Part shown: in pieces, positions 22,208 to 32,746 of the stretch
Layout: each line of letters begins with the position of its first letter
How positions within the stretch are numbered: the first letter of the stretch is position 1
Assembly (NCBI GenBank): GCA_039881145.1
Contig: JAYKKI010000005.1
Location: 27,607,001-27,671,000 of the forward strand
Reading direction: 5' to 3'
Length of the DNA: 64,000 nt
From: Druceiella hillmani
Taxonomy: Eukaryota; Arthropoda; Insecta; Lepidoptera; Hepialidae
Position numbers and translations under genes: made by a program
Notes under the pieces: model-generated
What the model saw: the letters and a program-made list of their open reading frames with translations, nothing else
Database searches by the model: none
Told to the model about the DNA's origin: nothing

Positions 22208-22656
22208 CGCTCTTGGTTAGAAAGAGAAAGAGTTATCAGGGCGATAGCCCGCAACGATCGAGACCGATATGTAGTATTAGCAAATATTCTTTACCTATGC
22301 AGACAGCTCTACATAAATTTAAGCACTCACACAAAGGGATACAGATAGGCGAGTGCATATGTAACAGTGTAGGCAATTAAATTTGTTTCCAAGTAGGGAA
22401 TATCGGAGGTGTGCCTGTGGGTTTTACAAGTATCATGTTTTTAAATACTTAAATTTTTATTACAATTGTATCGATTGACCCCATATATTCACTTCACCTT
22501 ACCATTTTTTTTATAGTTAAACTGTCTTTTTGTAGTAAAAAATTATGTCTGAATATGAAAATTTTAGCGGAAATATGTTATATTTTTCCGCCAAACGTCT
22601 TCCGCCATCTGTCGCAAAATTCCACCACCAGTCGTTTTTTTAAATCAGCTAACCAT

Positions 22657-22710
22657 ATTTGAAGTACGGTATAAGCAATGTACCAACATTGCTTATGCCG
22701 TACTTCAAAT
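22657..22710. other. 25-bp hairpin, 4-nt loop
   Basis: atttgaagtacggtataagc plus aatgt (22657-22681) pairs with 22686-22710. The only departure is one U-G wobble. Loop acca. Confidence 0.8.
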
Positions 22711-22751
22711 TTATCGATCGCATGAGCCATCGTCAGTTTTTCTTATCTCAG

Positions 22752-22803
22752 TAGACCTATTTACTCCGTATCGGAACTAATTGATCACCTCGTTTGGAGA
22801 AAG
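22752..22803 (+). CDS. possible 52-bp internal exon
   Basis: The acceptor tttttcttatctcag and the donor aag|gtaaat frame 52 bases. One frame is open throughout: RPIYSVSELIDHLVWRK, entering after one base and leaving in phase 0. It could splice to 26226-26430, but the joined frame then meets a TGA at 26253. Evidence is limited to splice consensus and composition. Confidence 0.25.
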
Positions 22804-23005
22804 GTAAATTGCTTGTGCGAAAAGAATAAAATACGAGTTATCTTTTTATAGTTATGAATTATTTGAAATTTGCCATATAAAAATGTCATTCCATTTTCAC
22901 GCTTATGAGTAATTCTGTACATAAATATAAAACAAAATATCGTTCAGCGCAGAAATTAAGATGGTTTGTAATCTCATACATCTCTATCATATCAACTCTA
23001 TATAT

Positions 23006-23015
23006 ACACACACAT

Positions 23016-23114
<99 letters not shown>

Positions 23115-23124
23115 GAGAGAGAGA
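23006..23124. repeat. compound (AC)n (AT)n (TACA)n (AG)n microsatellite
   Basis: Runs of AC, AT, TACA and AG. Long open frames on both strands here are repeats translated. Confidence 0.93.
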
Positions 23125-23619
23125 GATTAAACAAATATGAAATACATAACTTTTTGTGACGACTCTTATAAAGCAGTGCATTGTGTACAAGAAATTGTAC
23201 ACAGAGTACCATTTCTTGTTCAACTTGGCAGTACTTACGGCAAAATAAAATGTAACCAAATATAATAAGTTTGAAAATTTAATTCGAAAATGATAAATAG
23301 AAATATAACACCTATTAACACTAACGGCAACTCACATCTCTTCCTACTTAGCAAATCACATCTCTATTTTGAAACCCATTATTCTGACTCATGAAATTTT
23401 ACCTCATCTTCCTTTTATTACATCCGTGATCCAAATTTATTCTAATACTTAACGCAAAAAATGCTTCTGTCTTAATGAAGAAGATTCGCACTTAGTTTTA
23501 AAAAATTCAAGAAAGTTCACGCAAGTATTTCAATTTGTCCCGCTAACAGTGAATAAAACATTATCAGGGTAGCAGAGTATAATGGTTAGGAGAAAATACC
23601 CCTTTATTCCTCATGTCGT

Positions 23620-23990
23620 TAACCTTAAACGAATGAACGACGAATGAAACGTAATAATGTTAATGTGGAAGTTTAACCACCGGGTACTGCTTGTCTCTCT
23701 AAATGTCAATTACCACGTCGCGCGTGAAATGTCACGTCTATTTAACTTTATGTTAAACTTGGAAATTTTCTAAACGCGGCTACTACCTACACACAAGATA
23801 GACGTATTCCTAGAAACTCTATAAAAATAACTTTTTTATACTATGATAATGATTTATATGAAAGTTTTAGTGGATAAAAATAAAGCAAAAATGTTAATGA
23901 AGAAATACATGGAAATGGGAATGACTAATTTACTATTTAATTCTCCAAAAGGCGCTCTCTACCTATGTTTTCAATTAAAGGTAATTATTT
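23620..23990 (+). repeat. dispersed repeat family, copy 3
   Basis: Shares 'tcaattaccacgtc', 'tatgttaaacttggaaa', 'aaatacatggaaatggga' and 'aaaaggcgctct' with 7690 and 17810. The most diverged of the three. Confidence 0.5.
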
Positions 23991-24173
23991 ATAAAATTAT
24001 TTCAACTTTCACGTAAACACAGAATTAAATAATTTATATACCAACGATATTATTAATACATCCTAGAGTGAGCCACAGCAGAATGGATAATAGGAAAGTA
24101 TGTACGTGTTCAGTTCGAACGTCGTTCAGTACATTTTGGCAAAAGCTATTTACTAAGTACAACATAAATAATT

Positions 24174-24482
24174 GTTGAATATATTTCGCGTTAATTTTGT
24201 AGAAATTCACATCAAATCACATCATCAATCCACAATCCTTATTCACAATTAAATGAAACTACGTGATGTAGCATTATTTTTACTTTCTTTAAGTTCTTTA
24301 CCACGACCTAGGTTTCGTTGTATTACAACATCTTCAGGTGGGATATTAGCAAAGATCTTAGAATCAAATCTTTTCTTTTCTAATAGCCCATCTGAAGATG
24401 TTGTAATACAACGAAACCTAGGTCGTGGTAAAGAACTTAAAGAAAGTAGAAATAATACATCACGTAGTTTCATTTAATTGTG
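24174..24482 (-). mobile_element. palindromic foldback element, copy 1
   Basis: 24244-24482 is one large near-perfect palindrome. Arms of about 95 bp start cacaattaaatgaaactacg and carry cctaggtttcgttgtatta; the short centre is itself partly palindromic. On the left is the family's conserved tail (on the minus strand 'gaatttctacaaaattaacg' then cgaaatatattcaa). No transposase. The same 74-codon frame occurs on both strands only because the DNA is symmetric. Other copies lie at 27361, 29138 and 54508. Confidence 0.85.
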
Positions 24483-25067
24483 AGAAATCATTGTATTCAC
24501 GTGTATCCGAATAGATCGAATAAAAGAAACAGGAGGATACGATTTTCTGAAGATGACGTAGTGACCAGCATTTTGGATATCGATGGAATGCACTAATTAC
24601 ACCACGTTCTGCCACTTTTTAATTGATGTCTATGTAAGTAAGATTAATAATCTCAAAGTCACATTTTTTATAAATACATGTAAAGTTTATTCGATTAAAT
24701 AATTCAGTGTGCACATAGACCAACTTCAGCCAAAAAATGTACCTGCGGCAAAACAAACGGCTTAGGCCAAAATTAAACCAAGTATTTAGCTGAAAATAAA
24801 GACATTCTTTGCGCAGGACATGTATTGTTATAAGTTTATATTCTAATTTTATTTGGGCTTGTAGTGTTTTTTTTTCAATTTTCGATAATTCGTAGCTTCA
24901 ACATGATATGCTGTATGTAAACTGTCTTTTAAGTTATGTCGACCACTTTATAATTTTTTTTTGTTTTTATATTAAAAAGTGCACATACAGCGTTTCCAAG
25001 TACAAGTTTTTCATATGGTTTGTATCAATTGCTCTATATCCTGATTTTTTTCTTGTTCTTAACGTAT

Positions 25068-25147
25068 GTTAACATAGCTCATTCTGAGAGCGTTAGATTG
25101 AAGATCTAGAGGTCCTTAGGTCCTTGGTTCCATTCCCACTTCCACCA
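25068..25147 (+). pseudogene. tRNA-Phe pseudogene
   Basis: Retains tagctca, gagagcgttaga, anticodon loop ttGAAga, tctagaggtcc and ggttcc. Compared with the two intact genes it has lost acceptor pairing, has a gap in the D loop, and carries an 8-bp duplication (ggtccttaggtcctt) in the variable/T-arm region. B box is damaged. Not expected to be functional. Confidence 0.75.
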
Positions 25148-26225
25148 ATAATTTTTGGGCATTAGAAAATGAATATTTTCAAAAATAGGTGCTACTGTGC
25201 CGAGGGGCAATTCTAGAAATATCATTAATTTGACTTGTTTTTGGATTGGACACCCGGTTCAATCCAAATTCCGAGCAATATTCACAATAAAGAAATGTTT
25301 ATTATATGGACCACTATACAATTTCAATTACTAAAAATATTATTTAAAAGCACAGATGTAACTTAAACTTGTATGAATACAAAACACGTATTGTGTATTT
25401 ACAAATATCTCAGTAACTATCATGAATATAGTAAAGTCACTACACGCATGAAAATATACGTTTAAGTGAGCAACTTTATCCTGTCGATTTTTGTTGTATC
25501 GTGGACGCGCATCGTAAAATTTCATTCTCATCATTTTTTTCGTGACGCGCTTAAACAAGTTATACTTAAAAAATGTTAGTATATCCTACTAAAACGTTTC
25601 AAGCCTTCCATCTTTCAAAATTTTTTTTTAACTTTATAGTGAAAATAAAATTTATTTATTGAAAGGCTGACAAAACAAGTTACAGTCACGTAGATGTGTA
25701 ATAAAAAGAAGAGAGTATAAAAGTAGACTATAACTCTAATTAAGTGTGCACAAAATGGTTAGAGTATTTATGTATACATTTTCAAGGGTTACTTGTGTTA
25801 TTAAATATATTACAAAATGTATTGATCAATTGTTAAAGTATTAACTTAGAATTATATTATTTTCTACATACTGAACAAAACATTAATTCTAAAGTAGCTG
25901 TTTTTAATTTATAAATATTTTGTATTTCCATTTTAAATGTTAACAAATTCGGTTCAAAAACGTCTAAAGACACATGTTGAGAAACAATAAAGATGTATTA
26001 TTGTTACAAATTTGAGTACGAATAATCTCTGTAATGGTATACGGAAACTGAGTAGAGTGTTGAAATTGAGTAGAGGAGATAGGGACAATCAACATGCGAA
26101 TGTATGATTTTATAAAAATATAATAAATCAGCACTTTTTCTCCGTGTAGCTAATGATGACAATGCAGCTAATGATCTTTTTTTAAATAATGTGCTAAGAA
26201 ACGTGTACTTTATTTGTTTCTTTAG
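25148..26225. other. non-coding; ends in a probable 3' splice site
   Basis: AT-rich. A 72-codon minus-strand ORF (25340-25558) has no family signature. 'tttatttgtttctttag' at the right edge is a good acceptor. Confidence 0.4.
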
Positions 26226-26430
26226 GTAACAGCAAGTCCACTGTGCCGACTTTGACTAAATATAAAAGCCAAGCAGAGAAGAGAGTTGGCAAAGGGAAGA
26301 GAGCAGCGAACGGCTACCAGCAGAGGGGACGCGATTAGTGACATCCAAATTGATCCCGTCGTTTTTTTAATTGCACCAGGGCTGATTGTGGAAGTGCCAT
26401 CAAACGATTCTGCTCAGCAATTCAATCGAG
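26226..26430 (+). CDS. candidate internal exon A of an unidentified gene
   Basis: GC jumps from about 25% to about 50% exactly between the acceptor ttctttag (26225) and the donor cgag|gtaaac (26431). Two frames look coding. From 26228: NSKSTVPTLTKYKSQAEKRV, to a TAG at 26336. One base on, open from 26255 to the donor: AISDIQIDPVVFLIAPGLIV. The second frame enters exon B in phase. A single extra base in GGGG (26325-26328) would join the first frame to the second: a frameshift, sequencing error or overlapping use. No homologue recognised. Confidence 0.5.
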
Positions 26431-26761
26431 GTAAACAACGCGAATATCGATAAGTGTATTTACAGTGTTTTTTTAAAAACTGATTAATATAGTAACGGGG
26501 CATCGAAAGTTTTTAGATTGATTAATTTGAAGTGAATTTTATGCGAATTTGTATTTAATATTGAAGAAGCAATATTATAAACGAAAGTGGATTGTAATTT
26601 AATCACCTTTAAAATTACAAATTGTAAAATTAATTTAAGAACTTTTCAATTGGACTTTTATTTTATTTTCTTTCTAGTAATATGCGAAAATGTGTTGAAA
26701 TTGAAAATTTGTGATATTCATGAATTGACATTGAATTAATTAAAGTCAATTATCTCTCCAG

Positions 26762-27006
26762 ATCCGTCTGAGAAACAATCGACAAGTAGAAGTGAGTTTT
26801 TTGCTAAAGCCACGGAATCTTCGTCAATATCGTCCAAGGCAACAGAAGATGTTCCTGCTGGAAAGTCTAGAGGTGAGGTGCAGGAAACCATGTTGGACGT
26901 AGACACGAATGTACTAATACGCAGGAGACTCACCAGCAGCCAGCAATCGGATATCCGGTTCACTTTCAGCCAACGTCTAACCAATGAAATAGGATTTTCA
27001 TATTGA
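26762..27006 (+). CDS. candidate last exon B of the same gene
   Basis: The acceptor attatctctccag (26761) is followed by 81 open codons in phase with exon A (the split codon G|AT encodes Asp). They end at TGA 27004. The reading starts DPSEKQSTSRSEFFAKATES and ends IRFTFSQRLTNEIGFSY; it is hydrophilic and Ser-rich. The opposite strand is also open over 82 codons, but no GT/AG sites on that strand fit the GC boundaries. AATAAA follows at 27213. Unknown function. Confidence 0.5.
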
Positions 27007-27212
27007 TACCCTATGAAAGAATTATTTGCATTATCTAGTCCAAACTAATTTAATGCAAGTTTTTGTTTTAGTTATGGGGAAATTGAACCATGCATTGAAT
27101 TTCAATAACGGAACTTTTATTAAATGTAGCTTCTACTATCATTTATACTTGAATTAAATTTTCAGAATATAAACAGTTTTTGCAAATATTTGTTAAATTA
27201 GCAGATATGAAG

Positions 27213-27218
27213 AATAAA
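27213..27218 (+). promoter_or_regulatory. candidate poly(A) signal
   Basis: AATAAA about 205 bases after the stop of exon B. Confidence 0.35.
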
Positions 27219-27360
27219 TATATATTGATACGTTCCGAATTAAAGCAGTCACTTATATCATCTAGTCCAAACTAATTGAATGCACATTTTAACATTTTGG
27301 CTATAGGTAAAGTGAACCACCATCTAGTGCAAACTAATTTTAATACACATTTTAATAAAA

Positions 27361-27552
27361 AAAGTAAATGAAATTACGTGATGTAGTACTTTATTTAAAT
27401 TCATTACCATGACCTAGAGCAATCTTTACAAATTGCCCACCTACAACCAAACCTAGGTCGTGGTAAAGAATAGAAATAATACTACATCACGTAGTTAAAT
27501 TTACTTTTTTATAATTAATTTCTACAAAATTAACGTCAAATATATTCATTAG
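27361..27552 (+). mobile_element. palindromic foldback element, copy 2 (deleted form)
   Basis: Ends aaagtaaatgaaattacgtg and its complement near 27487-27510. Internal acctaggtcgtggtaaagaa is shared with copy 1, and the family tail 'aatttctacaaaattaacgt' follows. The centre is shortened. Confidence 0.7.
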
Positions 27553-27720
27553 CACATTTTGTATTCTAGTTATGAGTAAAGCTCGTCAGATTGAATTCCA
27601 ATAATATAATTTTTTCATTCCAATTTAGAATACTTTTCAAAATACAATAATGTTTTTGTAAGAATTTATTAAATTACCAAATGTCAAAAATAAATGAGTA
27701 ATAATAACTTTCTAAATCAA

Positions 27721-29137
27721 AGCTGAGCTAAGGCAATTTATCCCTGATTTCTAATTGGTGATACTTTCCTGTACACAGATATAATGATACAAGTTCTATG
27801 GATACAAATATCTATAATATTTATCTATACATTTGTAAATGAATAGTATGTTTATTAATGTTAGAAGGGTGAGATTATTACAAAGGAAAAATGTCACATA
27901 TAATACATATATCAGTTATGAGTGATGTTGTTACAGTTGATAAAGAATGAATTACAAATCAAATAAATATGAATAACAGTATATATTATTATTAAATATA
28001 TTCATATATTGTTATTTATTTAGTATATGGAACTTTTCCATTTGTTTTCTTGTTATTAGTTCGAAATAATTATAACAAATAGTTCCTTTGAAAATGCATT
28101 TTGTCTGGAAATTATTTTCTAAATACATTTTTATAATAAAATAATTACGACCGCAAATTATTTTAGTTCATTACATAATTTTTAATTTTTAATAATTACA
28201 TTCTTTCAAATAATTGTCAATAATAATTAAATATATAATTTGAAGACCTAGAGACAGCAAACATTTTCATAACTTAACTTTTCATTGTAACATTAATCAA
28301 GGGCTGTAACTTACTCACGAAAAATAACTTCAAATTTGTATATCCGTAACTTTTATCACTAATTTCAAAAATAGTTTATCATTAGTTATTACACACTTCA
28401 CAAAACGAAAAGTATAAACGTGAATTTAATATAATTAAATTTAATGAAAATGAAAATTTAGAAAACATGAAAAAGGTAAGTTACGGCGCCTGATTAATAC
28501 CACAATGAAAAATAGTCAATTATACCAATTCAGAAAATGTTATACCGTCTCTTAAGTTTTCAATTCATGGTATCTTTTTAGAGATTAATAACTGTCAACA
28601 TTTTTGTTTATTATAAACTTTGAAGTCACATTTTTATTATGTTTGGATTCTGTAATTGAATTGTTTATTGTGTATTATATGAAAGAATATACATTAAAAA
28701 TGATGTACTTAGCTAAAATAATTTCCGTGATAATTTTATTATTAAACGAATAAATTTAAAACGATAATATTGTTCGAAATGTAAATGATAAACGAATAGA
28801 CTTTATTGTTTTTTGAATATTGGTACTATTTGAGTAAAATGCTTGAACCTTTAAAAATGGAGGGTTTAAGAAAGAGCTATTGTTTGATAATTGAATTTAC
28901 CCCGTTTTCTTCGGCGTATTAAGATAACCTTAGGTAACACTCCTAGAAATAATAAATTAGATATAATCACGATTTGTTTAAACAGTTTCAGTGATGCTTG
29001 TTTCAAACTATTCACGTAAAGAATCATTTGAAGTACAGACAGACAGTTCGTTTTCGTCGGTGCTACTGTAATATTAAAATTTGCCACTTAAAAAATATTT
29101 CAACCTTTCTGTATCCCCAATTAATTAGTTCAAAATT
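27721..29137. other. AT-rich non-coding
   Basis: No gene recognised. A 73-codon minus-strand ORF at 28866 lacks signature. Confidence 0.35.
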
Positions 29138-29376
29138 CACAATTAAATGAAACTACGTGATGTAGTATTATTTCTACTTTCTTTAAGTTCTTTATCATAA
29201 CCTTGGTTTCGTTGTATTACAAAATCTTCAGGTGGGCTATTATCAAAGATTCTTCTAGATATCTTTGCTAATAAACCACCTGAAGATGTTAAGAAATTAG
29301 AAATAATACTACATTACGTAGTTTCATTTAATTGTGAATAATGCATTTCTACAAAAACGATAAATATATTCAATAT
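29138..29376 (+). mobile_element. palindromic foldback element, copy 3
   Basis: Starts cacaattaaatgaaactacg and ends with its complement at 29336. One arm has lost about 40 bp, including the cctagg region. The tail 'atttctacaaaaacgataaa' follows. Confidence 0.8.
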
Positions 29377-30283
29377 TTCAAATTCGAAAAACCCTAAATA
29401 TAACTGCTTCGACGGCTTTCAACAAATTTTGTGTCGTCTCATAATTTTTTTATTTAAATTTTTTTTCCACTGTATTTTATTTTTGTTCTTTACTGATTGT
29501 CAATCCATGAATTATTTGGATTTTTATATTCTGAAAAACATTGGAGCTTTCTAAAAATTATATTCTATCTCTATAAAGTCAGACTCGTTTTCGTCGGTCT
29601 CCTTCCAATCCAATTTAAGCATCATTACATATATTTTCTTGTGAAGCATTCTATTTTCTGACGTTTTTATAGCAACGGTACAGACGATAATAAGTCTTTA
29701 CGCTTTTGTTTCCCGGGACACGTGTATTTAAATTAAAGAAAAAATCTTTACCTTTTCTTACGCAGTTTCATTTCTCGTGTCTGTCTAGGTCTTTAACGAA
29801 TATTACTAACCACATGTTCTTTGTTGCCACCAAGCCGACGAGGTCGCTTTTTTCATTTTCTTGATTACGTTGTCTTTGACGCAATTTTTTTTAAATCGAA
29901 TATCCTTGCTTTTACTTTTATCAAAAACTTTATTCTGTGACAATATTATTACGAAAATTCTAAATTTGCTTTCATCTCTATTTAGCAACAGTAATATTAC
30001 AAGATTCTTCCAGGGGAGAAATTGGTATTATCGAGATGAGATAAAAAAAAATTAACTAGGAAATTTGGCAATACAAACTGTCATCGATCTGTAGTAAGTG
30101 AAAAGCCAAACGCCGATGAAGCCACGTTTACTAAATAATATTGAATATATGATTATTCGTGAAATGTTAACAAGAGATTAGTTTAAATCACAGAATATAA
30201 AAGATCTATTAAGCACGAGTACAACTTGCGCCACGAGGGTTTAGTATACATTTAAGGGTACTTCTACCGTAACTATTTACAAA
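29377..30283. other. non-coding stretch
   Basis: No gene recognised. ORFs of 60 and 64 codons overlap on opposite strands near 29806-30055 without support. Confidence 0.35.
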
Positions 30284-30667
30284 TACTAATTTCACAATAT
30301 TGCCTACTATATCGTTTACATAACTTAATACTATAGCGTTTAGATAATATTAATTTTGCACAATATTGCCTACTATAGCGTTTATATAACTTAATACTAT
30401 AGCGTTTACATAGTATTAATTTTTCACAATAATACCTACTATAGCGTTTATGTAACTTTGTGTTTACATAATATAATTTTTTCACAATATTGCCTACTAT
30501 AACGTTTGCGTAATTTAATTTTATAGCGTTTACATAACTTAATACTATAGCGTTTACATAATATTAATTTTGCACAATATTTTATACTATGGCGTCTACA
30601 TAACTTAATACTATAGCATTTATATAATATTAATTTTTCACAATATTGCCCACTATAGCGTTTACAG
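30284..30667. repeat. about 66-bp tandem repeat with half-unit structure
   Basis: 'actatagcgtttacataa' recurs about every 33 bp, alternating with 'acaatattgcct', to give a 66-bp higher-order unit. The unit is a multiple of three, so a 70-codon minus-strand frame shows a 22-residue periodicity (KRYSRQYC.KLIL.KRYSIKL); this is not a gene. Confidence 0.85.
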
Positions 30668-30849
30668 GCATAAAAAGAAACTAATTATAAAAATGTGTAA
30701 TTTCACATAGAATTAGAAATCACGGATTTTTTGCGCTAAAAATATATATATAAGCGATGATTAGCGAGTAAGACTATTACAAAAATAAAAAAAATATGTT
30801 TTAAAGCGCGAAATACTTTTGTTGCGTGAACCAAAAAACGTGAAATTTT

Positions 30850-31016
30850 TCCAGCAATAGGAGGCTAATTAAGTACACGATATTAATTTCAACTTGATAT
30901 CTGCAGCCGTTTATAAACAGAATGAATGACTGACGGACCTACAGCCAAATTACCCTATAATGGTTCCGTTTTATTTAATTTTTAGGGACAGAATCCTAAA
31001 AAGAGATACAACGTAG
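30850..31016 (+). mobile_element. lepidopteran interspersed repeat fragment
   Basis: 'atttcaacttgatatctgca', 'gactgacggacctacag' and 'ggttccgttt' to 'acagaatcctaaaaagaga' match the end of a common lepidopteran repeat. Confidence 0.5.
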
Positions 31017-31851
31017 AAAATGAGCTAAATAAATTTTAAAGTGGTTGACTTGTGTTATGTTTAATTTTGAAGTAAACAACATTAAAAAGGTATTTGTTTT
31101 CTTTAACTTCATATATAATCCGTGATGGATTATACAATTTTGATTCTGTCCCATATTACAAATAATAGTAAATTTTAAATCTGTTAAAATTTTAAATCAT
31201 AGCAGTAAATAAACAAACAAAAGAATTTTAACTTTTAAAGAATAAACAGTAGTAGTATTTTGTACTCAATTGCTGCATGTTATATAAAAAGCATAGTATA
31301 TATCATATAAAATACTAATTTTCCTTCTTTAAATAAAACTGTCAATTGTATGTAATTTTCATTACATACAAACATATAAACAGCACGCATTTATTACTTT
31401 ATACTCAGTAAAACTTACATCGGCGCGTAGAAAGCATTCAAATAACCACAAGGGACATATTTTACAACCCATAAATAACTCCCCCTCTCGTAAATATATC
31501 GCACTACCCTCAGTATACCATACCATAACCATGCACACATGTTTCCTGGAAGGGTAAATTGTATTAGAAATAGCTACTCGTAGTGTACAGACAGACATAA
31601 AAAGAGGAAGAAGATTCATATTATTATGAAGCGATAATTATATTATATAATTATGTATACCTGATCAGATTGCATCAGCAATTTCCTTCGCGTGGGGAAA
31701 TGAAATAAAGGATTTATTTTTATATTTTTTGATTCTTCAATTTTTTTTTGAATTTTCAAGTGTATTTCTATATGTTTCGTTGTATTTATTGTTTTGCCTG
31801 TTTAGTAAGAGTTCCTCTATATACTAAATTTATGGTTTTGTTATTTTGTAG
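31017..31851. other. non-coding; ends in a probable 3' splice site
   Basis: An 85-codon minus-strand ORF at 31362-31619 has no recognisable domain. 'ggttttgttattttgtag' at the right edge is a good acceptor. Confidence 0.35.
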
Positions 31852-32171
31852 GAGTAAAATATTTTGGTTATCTGAAGTTCTCACTCTGGACAACTCGGCA
31901 TGTTACCGCATATGAGAGAAGGGCTCTCGAAATCGACACCAACCATGCTAAAAGTTTGTCACTGAGATTTATTTATTGTGAAGCAAATGATACTTCCACC
32001 GGAACTGCAACTGCTTGAAAGCGAACTGCTTGCAGCAATCGCAACTGCTTGCAGCAATCGCATCGTGTCGAAGTGACAGTGCGACCGGTATCCGACAGCA
32101 CGCTATTTGCAAGTGGACGATGTGTGCGGATTTGGGAAAGGCAAGCAGACAGTACGCCAATTTTTGGATGA
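31852..32171 (+). CDS. candidate exon or pseudogene, one frame with an in-frame TGA
   Basis: After the acceptor ttttgtag the sequence turns GC-rich (to about 32160). One frame runs from GTA at 31854 to TGA at 32169, interrupted only by TGA at 32016-32018. Before it: VKYFGYLKFSLWTTRHVTAY and ERRALEIDTNHAKSLSLRFI. After it: HRVEVTVRPVSDSTLFASGR and CVRIWERQADS. Around the stop lies a duplicated gcaactgcttgcagcaatc. Either the coding ends at the first TGA, the copy is a young pseudogene, or the stop is read through. A minus-strand ORF of 63 codons overlaps. Family unknown. Confidence 0.4.
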
Positions 32172-32323
32172 TATAATCTGAGAATTAGTTTAAATTAGAC
32201 GATAGAGAGCTTTTTTTCGAGTCACTTGAACTCCCCTCTTAAAACTACCCCCAAATTTAGAATAATGATTTTACCCTCTATTTTTTTGTTAGGTTGTCTA
32301 AAAGTAATTTTAAAAACTTGAAC

Positions 32324-32746
32324 TTACATGCTGCATAATCCAGGAATCTTTTTGTAAAATATAGGCGTTTTTCCTCGACTTATACTTTCAAGCACTTCTG
32401 CAGCTCTCCCATGGTATAAAATGAAATAAAACCAGATATAATATTTAGAACGCAGAATACGAGCCAGTGGAATAACTTTTAAAATCGATAGGATATTTGT
32501 CGAAATTGTCTCGACACAAATCACACTTTCATCGCGATCAAGTCGTAACGCAACTGATATTGAATCACGAATGTAGGAAGCGATTATGTCCAATGGCAGT
32601 CTTTTCACACAAGAAAGTACATAATTTAATATTGTTTGCTCTGTGTCGTGTGTTACTACACAATCGAAAAACAAATTTCGTAATAGATATGTCCTCTGGA
32701 TTGCGAGAGTAAGTTGTCGTTTTATTTTTTTAGCACATTTTATCAA
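32324..32746 (-). CDS. longest ATG ORF in window, hypothetical, 140 codons
   Basis: Starts Met-Ile-Lys-Cys and runs 140 codons without a stop. It includes LPLDIIASYIRDSISVALRL and a hydrophobic IWFYFILYHG segment. No signature of a known family, no clear signal peptide, and a 71-codon ORF lies antisense inside it. An ORF this long is unusual by chance at this AT content, but codon composition is not decisive. Could be a transposon or receptor-like remnant. Confidence 0.25.
   Translation of the reverse strand: MIKCAKKIKRQLTLAIQRTYLLRNLFFDCVVTHDTEQTILNYVLSCVKRLPLDIIASYIRDSISVALRLDRDESVICVETISTNILSILKVIPLARILRSKYYIWFYFILYHGRAAEVLESISRGKTPIFYKKIPGLCSM

Larger units (their letters stand above)
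27030..27720. repeat. degenerate tandem duplication with nested foldback copy
   Basis: 'atctagtccaaactaatt.aatgca' at 27034, 27261 and again near 27323, and 'attgaat.tc.aataa' plus 'tttttg.aa.aattt.ttaaatta.ca.at' blocks at 27100-27230 and 27590-27690, indicate an old duplication of about 500 bp. A foldback element copy sits between. Confidence 0.55.

Noticed and set aside
22886..23259. Tyr/Ile- and His/Thr-rich ORFs on both strands
   Set aside because: Produced by dinucleotide and tetranucleotide repeats; the same applies to ORFs at 1754, 6280 and 16084.
24249..24477. 74-codon ORFs on both strands with nearly the same protein
   Set aside because: They are the two readings of one large palindrome (foldback element), not a gene.
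26736..26984. 82-codon minus-strand ORF
   Set aside because: Antisense of the better-supported plus-strand exon B; no splice sites on its strand fit the GC boundaries.
30273..30485. 70-codon ORF with 22-residue periodicity (KRYSRQYC)
   Set aside because: Direct consequence of a 66-bp tandem repeat whose length is a multiple of three.
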